Source of the DNA: Nothopassalora personata
Lineage: Eukaryota; Ascomycota; Dothideomycetes; Mycosphaerellales; Mycosphaerellaceae
Direction of reading: 5' to 3'
Assembly: GCA_033816765.1 (NCBI GenBank)
Contig: CM066292.1
Span: forward strand, 3,658,001-3,722,000
DNA: 64,000 nt
Each line of letters starts with the position of its first letter. The stretch's first letter is position 1. The position numbers and the translations under genes are program-made. This document shows, in pieces, positions 1 to 10,729 of this stretch. The notes under the pieces were generated by a model that saw only the letters and a program-made list of their open reading frames with translations, made no database searches and was not told the origin of the DNA.

Positions 1-996
1 GTGGGTTCATTGGCGGTGGAATTGGTCTGAACAAGTTCTTGGCGAACATCTCCACCACACGAGGGTACATGGGTTCTGAAATGACCTGTCGGTTCTGCGC
101 GACGTAGTCCAGCAGCTCGTGCAGCGCCAAACGCTTAATCTCCTTCGACTTCATGTCACCCGAAGCATCGTTGAAGTCAAATATGATGTTACACTGGTCC
201 AGCTTTTGCATAAACAACTCGGCCCGTCTGTTAGGGGGAACCTCGTGGAAACCAGGCAGCTTCTCGAGCTCACGTTGTCGTTGGTCGGAGATGTCGAAGC
301 GCGATGAGTGCTGTCGCTTAGGGGTTCTAAGTCCTTCCGGTACTGTGTCTTTAGGCGTAGCCTGCAGGCGGTCGAAGAGTAAGCTCTTCTGGCCAGCCTT
401 GGGAGGCGCGAGGTCGTGCGGCATGGTCTCGGCGGCACCGGGAGGTGGCACTTGCTGTCTCATGTTAGCATTGGGCATGTCTCTTCGCAATGGGGACAGC
501 ACTGGTCGACGAACCGGTGCGCTCGGCGAGATTACCACACTGGGAGGGAGGGCGCCGAGTCTACCGGGCGTTGACGGTCCCTGCTGGTTCTGTCCGCCAA
601 CCGACTGCTGCCCGTTGAAGCTGGCGCCGTGCTGTTGGAAGCTGCCCGACTGCGGCCCTGCGGTATTGTTGGCGTTCATGTTGTTAGCTGTGCCGGGCAT
701 TGGCGCAGCAGGATGCGACTGCGTGGGTGCATCGGTGGGGAGGGGCTTGTTCCGCTGATCGACGAGGTTGCTGGTGGAGGACGTCGGTGTGGCATGGGCA
801 GAGCCGGCGGGGGACTGGTTAGCCGGCGAGGCAGTACCTGAGGAGTCCTTCTTCTTGGCGAGCTTGTTGCCATCTCGGTCCTTTGCACGCGAGAGCTGCT
901 CATGCTATTAACGTCTGCCATCAATACCTCCGCGGCGCCGCTGCATGCATGTGTCAGGGAAGGAGTGCTTACCACGCGCTGTCGGAAGCCCTTCAT
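1..996 (-). CDS. RTS1: PP2A B56-type regulatory subunit, N-terminal part
   Basis: Regulatory B' (56 kDa) subunit that targets the PP2A phosphatase to its substrates; the yeast counterpart Rts1 acts in mitosis, septins and stress. Exon 1 is 973-996 (MKGFRQRV), the intron 896-972 has GT-AG ends, and exon 2 runs from 895 off the left edge. The joined frame reads MKGFRQRVLSRAKDRDGNK, then about 200 residues of Ser/Pro/Gln-rich disordered tail. The start of the B56 HEAT-repeat domain follows, recognisable from ELEKLPGFHEVPPNRRAELF, KLDQCNIIFDFNDASGDMKS, KRLALHELLDYV and YPRVVEMFAKNLFR. About 306 residues are visible and the rest of the HEAT array lies outside the window. It is divergent from TFC1, with about 0.8 kb of shared upstream DNA. 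The family call is very secure; the first exon rests on my splice choice. Confidence 0.93.
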
Positions 997-1797
997 GCTG
1001 TGTGTGTATGTGTGTGCGCCCAGCGGGAGCGAGTCCGCGCTCTCCCTTGTGAATCGTCCTCAATGCTGCGCTCCTGCAAGACACGGGCCCGGCCCTGTGG
1101 AGCGCGTGATGCGAGCTCTTGCCGTGCCAGCGCCAGCGAGAATGCGAGAGCTGCGATGCGAGGGGCGTGTTGCGGCGCAAGCGTTTCGAGAAAGGGAGGG
1201 GCCACGTGACTCGAGGATGGGTGAACAGGAGGACCAAGCAGCGGTGGTCGGGTGCGGGCGTAGGGTGGTGGTGCAGGGGCGATGAGGACCTGGCTCGTGG
1301 ACGCGGGAGGATCTGGCGTTGTTGACGATGACCGCTGATATCAGGCAGTTCTTGGCTGGAGTCCCTGACCCTGACTCGCCGTGTGGTGCTCCGACGTGCT
1401 GCAGCGGCGATGAGGTCGAGTCGGGGGCTAATAAGAGGAGTGTCTCGCACATCCACTGGGCGGTCACGGGGAGAATGCGTCGATGTGGGAATTGGCTGTG
1501 GACATGATCATGGCACAACACATGCAGCTTCGAAGGCGCGGCGGTGCAATGCAATGCTTCTTCCGGTGCAGCAGAACAAGCAGCACGGAGTGGGGAAAAG
1601 TTCTGAAACAAACCACAGCTATGTCCTCTCCAGAGCACTTGCTGCTGGCTACACCAGCACCACCAGCACCACCGCCGTCACCCGTCACCACCGCCATCAC
1701 CACCGCTGACTTGTGCAGCATCCACGTGACGCCTCCACAGCTCTCTCTCTCTCTCTCTCTCCACCACATCTGCGTAGCCCGCCACACCACCAACAAC
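997..1797. promoter_or_regulatory. shared upstream region of RTS1 and TFC1
   Basis: This 0.8-kb stretch separates two divergent start codons and must hold both promoters. It contains GT-rich sequence near 1003-1018, a CAC/CCG-rich tract at about 1650-1707 and a pure CT run just upstream of the TFC1 start. Pyrimidine-rich tracts just before fungal start codons are common in promoters and 5' leaders. Overlapping open frames on both strands show no recognisable protein. Confidence 0.6.
1741..1761. repeat. (CT)n dinucleotide tract
   Basis: An uninterrupted CT run of 21 nt lies 37 nt upstream of the TFC1 ATG, so it is probably in its leader or core promoter. Confidence 0.9.
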
Positions 1798-3713
1798 ATG
1801 GCGCGACCGCGCGAACAGCCCACGCGTGTCCACAACGTCCCCGCCACCAGGCTGGTGAGCGTCGAGCATCCAGGTATCGTGCACAACCTCGACAGAGGCC
1901 TGAAGTCGTTGGGTGGCGAGGCTCAGCTCAAGCATGTGAGTGGCGGTATGTATATCGTGTAAATGGTCGCATTCTCACACCACGGTAGGTGCTCGAGCAC
2001 CATGTCGGTGACTCGAAGCTCTCCAGCAAGCAGAATGCACTACCTGAACCGGTAGCTGGCGTGTCGCTGCGTCCCAATGACCCACTAGCAAAGAGAATCC
2101 CATCAGTTGGCATTGAGTCACGGAACGTGCTGGTCAAGGTCACTGTACCCAAGCGCACCGGCCGCAAACGCAAGCGAGGGTCGGATGAGCCGTACACTGA
2201 ACATACAGGCTCACAAAGCACTGCGAGCATCAAGGCGCCGGATTTGCTGCGACGACTTCGCGACAATGTAGCGAAATACACCGTCAAGCCGGTCGGCCTG
2301 CTACGAGAAACGCATCGCTTCCGGACACTGCCGGACTTCCAGATCCTCAATGGCGACTTGCCCATCATGAAGGAGCTCCGCGACCATACAATGACGCCCG
2401 ACTACGATCGATTGAAGAACTTCAGAGTTGACCTGTCGAAAGGACCCGCTCAGGTTGATGCCTTCCCTGGACCGCCAAACTTCACCCATCTTGACATGCC
2501 CCACAAGTACGAGTATCAACAGGCATCTGGCGTCATCTATGTACAAGACGACTCTGGTCAGGTCATCTCCAAGAACATCTCCGCACCTCATCGTCGTTTG
2601 ACCTGGGGACTCAATCCGGATTGCGACGAGATACCTATGAAGCCCCCACTAAGCCTGCCAAAGAAAAGTCCTGGCGGCGAGATGTTACCAAAGGCAGTCA
2701 AAATGCTTGAGAATATGCTCAAAGATCGTCCTTTGGTCACGAAGCGTGTTGCTCTGAACAACATGCCACCCATCAGCGACACCATTTTCAAAGAAGCTAC
2801 ACAGTACGTTGGCTACAGCTTCAAAGCTGGACCTTGGCGCGACTTGCTTATCAAATATGGTGTCGATCCACGCAAGGATCCTGCAATGCGCAAGTACCAG
2901 ACTCTCATGTTCCAGGTCGACAAAGAAGCGTTCAAGTCAGGTCCTTTGGCAGAGCAGAACAAGACACCCATCTCGACCGCTAAGCCCGGGCAGTCCATGT
3001 GGGCTCGACCGCTGCGACACACAAAAGACGATCCACGCACTCACATATTTGACGGCAAGACCATTACAGCCAACGGCAAGACTTGGCAGGTGTGCGATGT
3101 GGAAGATCCCCTGGTCAAGTCCATCTTCGACACGGATGAACTTCCTACAGTCTGTGATGTGTACTGCTGGGGTTGGTACTACAACGGCACCATGGCCAAG
3201 GCGCGCGCGATCATGAAGGACAAGATGCGATGTCTCTTTGCTGGGGAAGAGCAGCCCGAGGATGTCTATATGAAAGTCGTCGAACACATTCCCCACCGAT
3301 TGCTCAGGGACAAAGTGCACGATCAGGCAGTTTTGACTCCGCGGCAGCACGGGCCGAGGGCGAACGTCCTGGCCATGGAGGTGAGAAACATTGTCAAGGG
3401 TGGCGAGGGCGGCATAGGGACCAAGAGCAGGTATAATCGACCCAAGGGAGGGCGAGCCGTTGGCGGCCCTGACGCAAACGGTGTAAATGTTGATGCGAAA
3501 GAGGCGAGTAAGAACGCTGTCGACACTGAGGCCATGGAGGTCGATGCCACTCAAGAGGACGATGCTGCCCAACAGGAGCAACAGCCGGCTGATGGCGAGG
3601 GTGACTTTGGAGATATGGATGAAGACAACGACGAAGACGACGGTGATGAAGCTAACGGGGATGAGGGCAATCCCGAAATCGAGCAAGCTACTGATCTCGA
3701 CGACATTGACTAA
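1798..3713 (+). CDS. TFC1: TFIIIC subunit 5 (tau95/Sfc1)
   Basis: Subunit of the RNA polymerase III factor TFIIIC that binds the A-box of tRNA genes. Exon 1 is 1798-1935 (46 codons), the intron 1936-1988 is 53 nt (GTGAGT...TAG), and exon 2 is 1989-3713; the product is about 620 aa. The N-terminus carries the family signature RLVSVEHPGIVHNLDRGLKS followed after the splice by VSLRPNDPLAKRIPS, the tau95 triple-barrel region that dimerises with tau55. The central part, with TFPGPPNFT-like sequence and the block GYSFKAGPWRDLLIKYGVDP, corresponds to the DNA-binding HTH region. The C-terminus is a very acidic tail (runs of D/E from about residue 560), typical of this subunit. The start is chosen because the upstream extension of the frame is low complexity. 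Identity is secure. Confidence 0.93.
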
Positions 3714-4565
3714 TGTGCATGATAGACGCCCAATTTGTCGGTGCAGCAAGCCGCTGACAGCCAATGCACTGCCACCATCATGATTTTGACAATCGAAGTA
3801 TGATTGCGCTCTTGCTCGTTGTCCTGTCCCGCAAGCAACGTTGGGTCAATCGAGCTTGACAAATCCACCACATCACCATTACTCTGGTATATGATGATTC
3901 GGAAGAGAGAGCTAATGACGCACATTAGATGCCCCTTACAGTATAAGTTTTGTCTAACAGCAACACGAAGTCATGTATTTCTCGCAGGAAGCACTGGTCA
4001 TGTGCACTGATTTCGGTTGGCGGCTTCCTTGTGAAAATTGCGCGTCACGCCTCGAATGGAAGAAGAGGCGACAGGACTCCTCCAAGTGAGTCGGGTGTGT
4101 CTGGAGAATCATCCATGTCTCAAAACCTAGCTGCCTCGAGACTCGCGCTGCCCATCCCGCAGCGCGAAGCAGAGTGACTCGAGACGCCTGTTAGCCGCCG
4201 AACGTGACGTTGTATGCACCTTCACTATCGCCTGGAAGATCTTTGATGGAGACAAGACAATCACTATTCACAATGAAAAGCACAATGAGCGCCATTGTGT
4301 CATTGTCTTTGACACAGGACACAATGCAGACAACAATGCACCAATTTCCACATAAATTTCGAAAGCTCCCGCACCCAGCCGAGAAGACCAGAACTCAGAG
4401 AACTGACACTCTTCACGAACAGAAATACATCCTTTGAAGAGCAACGCATAAAACTCCTCTCTCCTTGCGACTTACAACAACAAGTCCGAGTTCTCAAACA
4501 CCAACAACGACAAGATTTTCCAACAAGCAATTCGCCTCCTTACAACCACGACTTGCAACACAGAC
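3714..4565. other. intergenic, no gene seen
   Basis: This holds the 3' region of TFC1 and the promoter of the AA11 gene. The last 120 nt before the AA11 ATG are rich in CAA/ACAAC, as expected of a fungal 5' leader. The open frames here are short and unconvincing. Confidence 0.6.
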
Positions 4566-5759
4566 ATGACAGCACGCTTCCTCCTCGCAGCTGGCCTCGC
4601 GCTGGGAGCTAATGCTCACATGTTCATCTCCTCACCCGTACCTATCGAGGGCAACGGCGTCAAACCTCCTCTTGATCCCTCCGGCTCCGACTTCCCTTGC
4701 CACGGCGTCCAACTTCCAACCACTGGTGGCCAGAAGATGGCGGCGGGCTCCTCTCAAGTCCTCTCCTTCGACCTTGGCGGTGGCGCCAATACTGCTGTTC
4801 ACGGTGGTGGTTCTTGCCAGCTTTCGTACACGACCGAAACCGATGCGGCAAAGGTCAAAGATCCGAAGAATTGGAAAGTCATCTATTCAATTCTTGGCGG
4901 GTGTCCGACGGATGCACCTGGTAACCTCGCACAAGCTATCGCGTGTAGCGGCGGGGACTTGAGTCAATGTGTCCAATCCTACAACTACACCATTCCCAAA
5001 GGCGTAGCTTCCGGCCACGCCATCCTCGCCTGGACTTGGTTCAATACCATTGGAAACCGCGAGATGTACATGGACTGCTCGAACGTCGAGTTCACCGGCG
5101 GTGACGGCTCAGAGGTCGACAGTTTCCCTGAGATGTTCGTCGCCAACATTGCCAGCGTCAACTCTTGCCACACTGTCGAGCAGACCAACGTCCAGTTTCC
5201 CAACCCGGGCAAGCACGTCCTCAACAACAACCAAGGCAGCCCTTACAAACTCGCCATCCCGACTGGTGCAGGCTGCTCAGGCGATGGCGGCAGTGACAGT
5301 GGCAACGGCAGCGGCAGCGGCAGCGCTCCAGCAATTAGCGGCTACGGCGGCACCGGCGCAGCGAAACCATCTTCCACCGCCGCTCCTGCCATCAGTGGCT
5401 ACGGCGGTAATGGCGCGTCAGCACCCCCCGCTCCAACTTCCCAAGCCCCAGCGGCTCCAGCTCCCTCCAGTGAGGGTGCCCCAGCGCCAGTCCTCACATC
5501 GACCGCAGCTCCCGTCGCATCCTCAGCACCCTCAGCACCCTCTGGCTCCTGCCCAACCGGCGAACACTCCTGCCCAACCGCAGGTGAACTCGTCTGCATT
5601 GACTCGACCCACTTCGGCATCTGCAATATCGACGGCTGCGCTGTCAGTCAAGCCGTTGCGTCGGGCACGCAGTGCAAGGATGGGAAGATCTCGAAGCGGG
5701 AGGTCACGAAGCGAGACGTCAAGCAGCACAGGCGTAAGCATGGCCCTTACCTTTACTAG
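4566..5759 (+). CDS. secreted AA11-type lytic polysaccharide monooxygenase
   Basis: Copper enzyme expected to cleave chitin oxidatively outside the cell. It is a single exon of 397 aa. The signal peptide MTARFLLAAGLALGANA leaves His18 as the mature N-terminus, the first copper ligand. The second ligand is His79 in AVHGGGSCQ and the axial Tyr is Tyr168 in GNREMYMDC; this is the AA11 copper-brace pattern. Other family marks are SGSDFPC and AILAWTWFN. After residue about 245 comes a Gly/Ser/Ala/Pro-rich linker with two copies of an APAISGYGG(T/N)GA unit. A Cys-rich module of about 50 residues follows (six or more Cys between about 328 and 376), resembling the X278 chitin-binding module attached to some AA11 enzymes; that part of the call is inference. 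The extreme C-terminus has several dibasic sites (SKR, TKR, RRK), which could be Kex2 targets. No frame damage is seen. Confidence 0.88.
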   Translation: MTARFLLAAGLALGANAHMFISSPVPIEGNGVKPPLDPSGSDFPCHGVQLPTTGGQKMAAGSSQVLSFDLGGGANTAVHGGGSCQLSYTTETDAAKVKDPKNWKVIYSILGGCPTDAPGNLAQAIACSGGDLSQCVQSYNYTIPKGVASGHAILAWTWFNTIGNREMYMDCSNVEFTGGDGSEVDSFPEMFVANIASVNSCHTVEQTNVQFPNPGKHVLNNNQGSPYKLAIPTGAGCSGDGGSDSGNGSGSGSAPAISGYGGTGAAKPSSTAAPAISGYGGNGASAPPAPTSQAPAAPAPSSEGAPAPVLTSTAAPVASSAPSAPSGSCPTGEHSCPTAGELVCIDSTHFGICNIDGCAVSQAVASGTQCKDGKISKREVTKRDVKQHRRKHGPYLY

Positions 5760-6442
5760 GCGTTTTGATGATGCACCTGCTAGGGCTAATGATGATGCAT
5801 GACTGATGGATGACGCGTAGTGCTATGTTTCTCGAACCCTCGCGGGTATAGACTGATATGATACCACTCTGATCTGGCGTTGCGGCGTTTGGGTTTGAGC
5901 TTTTGGGTGTACATAGCATATGATACCATGGGAGCAACGCTCGACCTTCTCAAGATGATTTCCAGCTCTCGATCCTTCTCGATGCATTGAACAATTGTGA
6001 CATAGGCATCCTTCGCGCTCGATGCCGCTCAATACGGAAGGCATTTCCATGCGTGATTGCAGTCGGGTGTCCGTGATCACATGCTGAGGTTGGCATGTTC
6101 TTGTGTTTCGCCGGAGTCTGCTCTTCAAGGCGGAACAGTTCGTGCTTCGCCCAGGGACATAACGATCACCTTTAGATCTTACTGATAGATGAAAATGTCT
6201 GCTGGAGGCATCGCAGCTATGCGTACATTCACAATGAACCAAGTGACTCCTGGGTCCATGTACGCAAAAGTATTAAAATTCTGACCGAATTCATTGATGT
6301 TTGCCGCATCGTAGTAGCCGAGGAGGACTCAGACTCACGCTAAGATGCAATCGAAACGGTGGATCGCTTCTGCCGCATCATACACGTACTGTCAAGCCAG
6401 TCTTGCGGCCAGTCTCGCCAGCCGATTCCTAGCATTACAGAA
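5760..6442. other. intergenic, no gene seen
   Basis: This lies between the convergent ends of the AA11 gene and the ankyrin gene, so it should hold two 3' regions. No RNA gene or conserved frame was recognised. Confidence 0.55.
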
Positions 6443-8191
6443 TCAACCCAAGAATCCCAAAACAGCTCTCTGCAGCTCCGGTCGATTTCTCAATCTCTCC
6501 CGCACAACGTCCCTCATAGTCTCCCCACTCTTATTGAGCGAAAAACTCGTATTCCACCCCAACTCTCGCAGCGTCTGCAATATGCCAACAACTTGCCTCG
6601 GACTATCCTTCCCAGTCATCGTGATCCATCTCTCCAACACCAACCACATGGGCGGCGCGACTGTTGTCTTGCCCGGAAGTACCAGACGCTCAAATTTGGC
6701 GCCGTGGCTCCGGAGTAACCGTATCATCGCATCATGCTGTGCTCCAATTGCGAGGTGCATCGGCGTGACACCGTGGATGTGGCCGCCGTTGTCGCTTGTA
6801 GCGTCGCAGATTTCATTGACGTTCATGCCGTGGGAGAGGAGGAGTCTTGCGGTGGGCACGTCGCCGAAGAGGGCTGCTAGGTGGAGGGCTGGGGCTGCGA
6901 TCACTGGGCGCTGTGTTTGCAGGATGGTTTGGGCGAGGGTCACATCGCCGAGAATGATTGCGCGTTTGAGATCGGAGGAGAGGGTAGGTCCTGTGGTTGA
7001 AGATAGTCGTAGTTGTCGCATCCAGAGGTCTTTGGTCATGATGTCCAGACTGGAGCCTTGGGGCATCTGAGGAGGTCTCGGGTCAGATTTGCTCGGTCCA
7101 GGTTGAGGCTGTTGAGGCTGCGGCTTGGGAACTGGCTTAGCTTGCTTTATCGTCATTGTCCAGATTGGCAGCAGCTCTGCTGCCGAGGCAGGTGGTGGAA
7201 TCCTGGCGCTGCTCTTGTTGGCCTTTGCGAGTGGTGCTAGCATATTGTAAGCTTGCCGGAGTTCTTCTCGGACCGCGCTGCTGGGTATGGCCTCCCTTAG
7301 CAGATCAGCGCCAGCATATCCGCGCAGCTCCATGATGCGCGCAGACAAAGCCATGGTCTGAGCTCTTCTGCCAGAGGAGGTAGACAGCTGGCTCTCTCTC
7401 GTACGATAAGCCTTGTTGCAAAGCGACTCGGCATCCGCGAGCTTCCCTCGCCCTATCTGCACTTGGCTAAGCAAGTGCTGGACATGCGCTGCGTAGAGCA
7501 TCTCCTCGGCAGTGGAGACCGAGGAGTGATTGAGGAATGTTTCCAACGAAGACTTGGCGGCATCGATGTCAGGCACATATGCGCCGCAGACTGCTAGTTG
7601 ATAGTGCAACTCGGATTTGTCGTACAGTTGTCGTCGGTCAAGTGTCAGAGTGGTGATCTTAGCTTTCGCCTGCTGCAGAATCGGCATGGCGGTGCTGAAG
7701 TTGGACGAAACAAACAGTTGGCGGCCTCGCTCCAGTAGGCGCACGATGTGAGTTTCATCAACGCCATGTGGTCGAGTCTGCTGCGCTCTCTCTGCCTCGC
7801 GTCCCTCCCGGATACCACGCTGATAAGCCTCCGCGGCACTTGTGCGCGCCTTGATCAAGTCGTGCTTCAAGTTCTTCAGCTCGGCGCTATATTGTTTCAC
7901 GACATCGTCCCGTCGGCTGACACGCGCCTCGAGCTCTGCCACTTCCTGCTGAGCCACAGTGAAAGCCTGGCGCTTCGCGGCGACATCATTCCGTAGACTC
8001 GTAATGACAGCATCGCGTTGTCGAATGTCGTTGTTGTGCTGCTGGGAGATTGCATTGAGTCCAATCTGGATCCGTTCGAGGTCGTCAGAAGTTCGATATA
8101 GCTGGCAGTCAAGTTCCAGATAGTCGCGAACCCGTCGCAGCTTGCTACTGCAATTCGCGCCGATGGCTGTGAAGGTGTCGTTGGCCGACAT
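6443..8191 (-). CDS. coiled-coil and ankyrin-repeat protein
   Basis: Single-exon protein of 582 aa from the chosen ATG (8191), MSANDTFTAIGANC. The frame is open to another ATG at 8290, which would add 33 basic residues that look like leader. Residues about 30-160 are heptad-rich and charged (coiled coil; QQEVAELEARVSRRDDVVKQ). A helical middle follows (about 165-320) that could be TPR-like, then a Pro/Gln linker (KPVPKPQPQQPQPGPSKSDP). The C-terminal ankyrin repeats include APALHLAALFGDVPTARLLL and GVTPMHLAIGAQHDAMIRLL. Ankyrin repeats bind proteins; no catalytic domain is visible, so the role is unknown. Similar multi-domain ankyrin proteins are numerous in filamentous fungi. No disruption was seen. 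Confidence 0.8.
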   Translation of the reverse strand: MSANDTFTAIGANCSSKLRRVRDYLELDCQLYRTSDDLERIQIGLNAISQQHNNDIRQRDAVITSLRNDVAAKRQAFTVAQQEVAELEARVSRRDDVVKQYSAELKNLKHDLIKARTSAAEAYQRGIREGREAERAQQTRPHGVDETHIVRLLERGRQLFVSSNFSTAMPILQQAKAKITTLTLDRRQLYDKSELHYQLAVCGAYVPDIDAAKSSLETFLNHSSVSTAEEMLYAAHVQHLLSQVQIGRGKLADAESLCNKAYRTRESQLSTSSGRRAQTMALSARIMELRGYAGADLLREAIPSSAVREELRQAYNMLAPLAKANKSSARIPPPASAAELLPIWTMTIKQAKPVPKPQPQQPQPGPSKSDPRPPQMPQGSSLDIMTKDLWMRQLRLSSTTGPTLSSDLKRAIILGDVTLAQTILQTQRPVIAAPALHLAALFGDVPTARLLLSHGMNVNEICDATSDNGGHIHGVTPMHLAIGAQHDAMIRLLRSHGAKFERLVLPGKTTVAPPMWLVLERWITMTGKDSPRQVVGILQTLRELGWNTSFSLNKSGETMRDVVRERLRNRPELQRAVLGFLG

Positions 8192-9013
8192 GTGAAGCTC
8201 TGGATGTTGATAGTCGTTGCGGATCAATCTCGAGTGCCGGGTGATATATTCAGATGCTGTGATCAACAATTGTCGAGTTCTTCTTGACACGAAAAAGTTA
8301 AGTGAATCAACTTACAATGGACTCAAACATTCTTATACAACGCCGACTTACCAGTACTTGCTACAGTCTATTGTTCTGTTGCCTAAGGCGGCCCCCAGAA
8401 CGGCCACACTTGGTGAGATGGAGGGTTTGCGCCTCAAGCTGACAGCTTTGGCGGGTGGCTGAGCCTGAGGCCGCCCACTTTCTGCCTGGAGTTGTGTCTT
8501 ATGTACTGATCTTCCTGACATTTTCGCCCAGAGTCTCAGCGCCCTTCTGTATTTCGCCCTTTCTACGCAGACTCGGTGGCGCGTCGGCGCGAAACAGTCG
8601 CAATCAAGGACTTTAGCCACCAGGAGAATTCGTCATCACAGCTGCGGCGGTTGTTTCCACCGGTGTTGTCGCCATGCGGTCTGCGTCCAATGGTCGTGGA
8701 ATGTTCGTCGCATCCAGTGAGTGCATTGTACTCGACACTGTGAATGCTGTCATGTAGACGCGGACGCCAGTACAGCGATGCTGGGAGTAGATGCATAGGC
8801 TACGTCTCGGTTTCGAACGCAAAATGTACTGGAGCTAGAGAGGGCTTCCTGTCCTCGCTTCCACCACATCTCATATCCAGTACCAGTCCAGTCTGGTCAT
8901 GATACGGATTCGTCGGTTGTTTCAGACTTTTCATTCTTAGCGAGGGTTTCACTGTCTGGATCGAAAGTATCCACTTTGGCTTCGCGCTCTTCAATATACT
9001 GTCAATAGCGGGA
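8192..9013. other. intergenic with unrecognised coding-like fragments
   Basis: This is upstream of the ankyrin gene. Overlapping minus-strand frames between 8348 and 8822 have an amino-acid composition that could be coding (for example MATTPVETTAAAVMTNSPGG and GRSVHKTQLQAESGRPQ). They sit in different frames and match nothing I know. I cannot support a gene here. Confidence 0.4.
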
Positions 9014-9054
9014 GATGCCTCAGGCGTGATGCCTCAGGCGGGATGCCTCAGGCG
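9014..9054. repeat. three tandem copies of a 14-bp unit
   Basis: Three perfect copies of GATGCCTCAGGCG are separated by one variable base (9014, 9028, 9042). The stop codon of the last open SANT-like frame (9034) falls inside this repeat, so the repeat may have created that end. Confidence 0.9.
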
Positions 9055-10016
9055 GCGAGATATGGCTAGCTTTGTTCTGCCCGGAAGATGTTTCGCAACG
9101 GCGGGCAAGTCGTGATTTGCAGCTCTTAATTTCAGTATGCGAGCATCTTCCTGCGCAGTGAACGGGTTCTTCGAGATGCCGGTCACAACCTTGCTGTACT
9201 GGGTCCGGAGCGCTTCAAGGTTATGTCCGGGAAAGTGGGCTAGCATTCTTTTATATGGTAGCTTTACACCGTCCTTCAGATGTCGGAGCATGTCAGTTTC
9301 TGCGTCTGACCAAGCGACAGGCACTGTAGTGTACCGTACTGGACATTGTTCTCTTACAGACAACACCGTTAACCATCTGTTCTTGATCGCAAACGGTGTG
9401 CAAGCAATATCGTCTTACCACTTCCTTGGTGTGCTAATGCTCGTTCCACCTCATCTTGTATCCAGACCTTCCGCGCGTCAACGAAGCCATCGTCTTGTAA
9501 CTTGCTTTGCACTGCGCTGACCGTCCTGCCAAGCAGCGTTACTATCTCGTTGTCGGAGCGCGATTTTGAAGAGTGCTAGCAGTACGGTGGGCTGCGCCGT
9601 AGACCATGTTTTCCAATTAGGCTCAACAGCCAGGCCTTTCCGCGAGTACCATCGGCCTGCTACAGACTCGATGCTTCGCCAAGTTCTGTCGCAACAGCTG
9701 GGAGTGACCAATTTCGCTGTTACAGCAGTTCAAGACGATCAACTTCTTCTCGTGATCAGGACCCCTTGACCGGCGGAGGCTGAGACTGGATCCTCAGGTA
9801 CGTTGAAGCCCGCGCCTGGATCATTGCAACACTTCTGCCCAGCTCAGATGCGATGGCCTCGTCTGTTTGACCGGGTTGGCGCAGTTTTACTAGACGATCC
9901 ACTTCCTCACCGGTCCAACCTTCTTCGTCTGTTTCTGGTTCGCAAGGCGACTGCATCGTCACTGGTATAGCGAGTGGCTCGCCATACCGGAGAAAGCGTC
10001 GGCACCGCATGAGCAC
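9034..10016 (-). pseudogene. decayed multi-SANT/Myb-like repeat protein
   Basis: Read on the minus strand, this encodes a string of about five to six SANT/Myb-like modules in changing frames. The first (9756-10016) has GWTGEEVDRLVKLRQPGQT followed by AIASELGRSVAMIQARAS. Next is SREEVDRLELL then LPAVATELG. Then come SIESVAGRWYSRKGL and WKTWSTAQPTVLLAL, then DNEIVTLLGRTVSAVQSKLQ, then VAWSDAETDMLRHLKDGVKL and NPFTAQEDARILKLRAANHD. Modules repeat the pattern (W/F)-x-x-E-(E/D), then a second helix and a recognition helix beginning LG-R/P-G. The continuous reading is broken by an in-frame TGA (9756-9758), a TAA about 35 nt further on, and at least two frameshifts near 9690 and 9560. I see no GT-AG introns that would repair all four. 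Tandem Myb modules suggest an ancestral DNA- or chromatin-binding protein. Confidence 0.6.
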
Positions 10017-10583
10017 TGCACGGTGATAGAGGACTCAAACGACCAAATGGTACGCGCCATGCTCTGCAGAGTAGGCTCATTCGGACCGCGGGTCAAGTAT
10101 CGTCGATATGAGAAGACGCGTCAAACACAATGCTGGCATCGCCGGCGTAATCATCACAGCGAGTGCCAAGGGGCACGTGTATGACATCGAGTGGGCAAGT
10201 CAGAGATGCCGTTACACGAGGGGCATCGCTGAGAGCTCCACAAACATGCGGAGCCAGGCCGGCGGGAATGCGGCCGACGACTCGCTCTCGGCTTATGCCT
10301 TCTCATCGACACCGTATATTATTGAGGGCATAAGATGCAACGCGATTGACAGCAATTTGAAGGCTGCTACTGTATGAATTTCCTGCGGCTGCTTCGGCCT
10401 CCTGCGCTTAAATCTCGCCAGTATGCACTTGTGAGGCGCAGCGGCCTTGATGTACCACGGCGATTGGGTTTGTGTTGTCTGAGGTACAGCATCTTGATGA
10501 GGCCATCTCGGCCCTGCTTGTGAACATGCAGCCTCCAGATGAATCTGATAGCAGCGGGCGCCTGATCCATATCAGTACTCGCC
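10017..10583. other. intergenic, no supported gene
   Basis: The longest frame (10108-10377, plus, 89 codons) is not recognisable. The stretch lies between two relic genes. Confidence 0.5.
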
Positions 10584-10729
10584 ATGCATTTAGTGGGCCT
10601 CCCCTCCGAGCTCTTGGACCTCATCATCGAACACCTGCTCATCACCATTGGCATCCAGAAAGCAGGCCTCCTATACGTGGCCAATCAAGCAGTCCGCGCC
10701 TCTATCGAGCAGGCCATGTGCGTCATGTA
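10584..10729 (+). pseudogene. F-box-like N-terminal fragment
   Basis: A short ATG-initiated frame reads GLPSELLDLIIEHLLITIGI then KAGLLYVANQAVRASIEQAM. This resembles the LP-x-ELL helical N-terminal segment of fungal F-box/ankyrin proteins. The frame ends at a TAA inside a GTAAGT sequence that could once have been a donor site. No sensible continuation was found, so it is either a relic or a fragment of the same damaged gene as the caspase-like piece 0.5 kb downstream. Confidence 0.28.

Noticed and set aside
2937..3764. 275-codon minus-strand frame inside TFC1
   Set aside because: Antisense shadow; hydrophobic runs result from reversing acidic codons.
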